Assembly (NCBI GenBank): GCA_022842085.1
Contig: JALHQF010000033.1
Location: forward strand, 1 to 5,838
DNA from: Patescibacteria group bacterium
GTDB lineage: Bacteria; Patescibacteriota; UBA1384; CAILIB01
Reading direction: 5' to 3'
Length of the DNA stretch: 5,838 nucleotides
The notes under the pieces: generated by a model
Database searches by the model: none
Told to the model about the DNA's origin: nothing
Seen by the model: the letters and a program-made list of their open reading frames with translations, nothing else
Part shown: positions 5,013-5,838 of the stretch, piece after piece
How the letters are laid out: each line of letters opens with the position of its first letter
Numbering within the stretch: position 1 is the first letter of the stretch
Made by a program: the position numbers and the translations under genes

Positions 5013-5552
5013 CTAGCGTTTTCGTCCAAGCTCTTTGAGCGCCCAGCTGAGCTGAGTTTCTAGTGTTCCTTCCGGCGCAGCTTGTACCAGCGAATCGGTC
5101 TCACTTGGCCTGTAGCCGAGATCCTGCAGAGCAGCGGCAAGGGGAGAGCTTGGAGTGCTATCGAAGCTAATCTTGCCCCGAAGCTCTAAGAGGATTTTTT
5201 GAGCCACTTTTGGCCCTATGCCAGGAGCGCGTTTCAGTACACTCAGATCACCCGTATCAATTGCCGCAGTAAGCGCTTCGGGTGCACTACTTGCTAAGAG
5301 AGCCAAGCCTGCCCGGGGCCCAACCCCGTTTACCCCAATGAGCCGCTCAAAGAGGCTGAGCTCCTCGAGTGTGCGAAATCCGAATAGCTCCTCGGCTCCT
5401 TCACGAATGTGGTGGTGGAGGTACACTTCTACGTCTGTGCTGCGCGCAGGCTGCCAACCCCCAGTGCGTACCCAGTACCCAGTGTGGCCAGTTCGAATCA
5501 GAATGCGATCTCCTAGCTGCGCTGCAACCGTGCCAGCGAGGAAGCCGAGCAT
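5013..5552 (-). CDS. ruvA: Holliday junction branch migration protein RuvA
   Basis: A complete 179-residue RuvA. Domain I (1-62) begins MLGFLAGTV and includes TGYWV in place of the usual GVGYxV, then YLHHHIREGAEELFGF (44-59), which matches the conserved 'hVRED...LyGF' strand-turn. Domain II has two helix-hairpin-helix motifs: LIGVNGVGPRAGLALL (71-86) and LKRAPGIGPKVAQKILLEL (106-124). After a short linker (about 125-137), domain III (ALQDLGYRPSE... to ALKEL, about 138-175) would contact RuvB. Known role: RuvA tetramers bind four-way junctions and load the RuvB motor for recombinational repair. It is slightly shorter than the usual 190-205 residues, mainly because of the short linker. Its ATG shares one base with the TAA of the upstream sigma factor (TAATG), and there is no Shine-Dalgarno sequence, so translation is probably coupled. 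ruvB and ruvC are not in the window. Confidence 0.95.
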   Translation of the reverse strand: MLGFLAGTVAAQLGDRILIRTGHTGYWVRTGGWQPARSTDVEVYLHHHIREGAEELFGFRTLEELSLFERLIGVNGVGPRAGLALLASSAPEALTAAIDTGDLSVLKRAPGIGPKVAQKILLELRGKISFDSTPSSPLAAALQDLGYRPSETDSLVQAAPEGTLETQLSWALKELGRKR

Positions 5553-5838
5553 TACCCGAGGTAGTCGCGGAGCTTGCGAGCGTCGTCGCTCTTCTCGAGC
5601 TTCTTGAGTGCCTTCGCCTCAATCTGGCGAATACGCTCGCGGGTAACACCAAACTCTCGACCTACTTCTTCGAGGGTGTGGGATTTGCCGTCCTCAAGCC
5701 CAAAGCGCATGCGGAGGATCTTCTGCTCACGAGGAGGTAGTCCTTGCAGGAAGCTCTCAACATCACCCTTCATCAGCTCGTTAATGGCAGCATCTTCTGG
5801 AGAGAGGCTGTCCTTATCTTCGAGGAAGTCTTTGAGGT
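5552..5838 (-). CDS. rpoD: Primary RNA polymerase sigma factor (sigma-70), C-terminal fragment
   Basis: The 5' part lies beyond the right edge; 94 residues are visible. LKDFLEDKDSLSPEDAA corresponds to the region 3.2 'gDfieDe...spee' linker of primary sigma factors. Region 4 follows: LPPREQKILRMRFGLEDGK (4.1), then the helix-turn-helix TLEEVGREFGVTRERIRQIE (4.2), which reads the -35 element, and AKALKKLEKSDDARKLRDYL at the end. The RFGLEDG and VTRERIRQIEAKALKKL strings are characteristic of RpoD/SigA-type group 1 or 2 factors, not ECF or flagellar sigma. It is probably the housekeeping sigma, but group 1 versus group 2 cannot be decided without the N-terminal regions. It stops at TAA, overlapping the ruvA start. 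The ATG at 5773 within it is internal, not a start. Confidence 0.93.
   Translation of the reverse strand, partial: LKDFLEDKDSLSPEDAAINELMKGDVESFLQGLPPREQKILRMRFGLEDGKSHTLEEVGREFGVTRERIRQIEAKALKKLEKSDDARKLRDYLG

Overview
The window holds ten candidate genes (nine real, one doubtful) on a compact chromosome, just over half G+C by eye. It most resembles a Candidate Phyla Radiation (Patescibacteria) genome, possibly one of the higher-G+C Parcubacteria-type lineages. The basis is very tight packing (1-nt gaps and TAATG/TGATG overlaps), few Shine-Dalgarno sequences, a short type IV pilin with a Phe-Asp-Tyr-Asp-Asn-Trp stretch and paired cysteines, and housekeeping genes in unusual neighbourhoods. 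This assignment is inferred from style, not from a database match. TGA ends at least two genes (the thioredoxin reductase and the GspI-like gene), so the UGA-as-glycine code of some CPR lineages is not in use.

Left part (1-1152): the C-terminal end of an L,D-transpeptidase (plus strand, catalytic SHGC motif) runs into a complete thioredoxin reductase on the minus strand, with one base between the two stop codons.

Centre (1153-4917): a 45-bp divergent intergenic region separates trxB from a five-gene plus-strand operon. All five products begin with a type IV prepilin-like N-terminus. Their family resemblances, in order, are major pilin/GspG, GspH/FimT, GspI/PilV, GspJ/PilW and GspK/PilX. This is the G-H-I-J-K order of pseudopilin operons in type II secretion and of minor pilin clusters in type IV pili. 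The genes are coupled (gaps of 2 and 3 nt, two 1-nt overlaps). No ATPase, platform protein, secretin or prepilin peptidase lies in the window, so the assembly machine must be encoded elsewhere. The GspH-like protein carries a long bipartite Pro/Ser-rich tail, and the GspK-like protein carries a large Cys-containing beta-rich passenger. The operon probably encodes a pilus or pseudopilus with its tip complex.

Right part (4918-5838): after a 95-bp convergent gap lie ruvA (Holliday junction branch migration) and, overlapping it by one base, the 3' end of a primary sigma factor (region 4), both on the minus strand. A tiny open frame of 18 codons in the gap continues in the ruvA frame beyond its stop; its significance is doubtful.

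The points most worth a second look are the complete pseudopilin set with the Pro/Ser tail, the conflicting start signals of the first pilin gene, the mirror-image promoter-like elements between trxB and the pilin operon, and the sigma factor-ruvA coupling.
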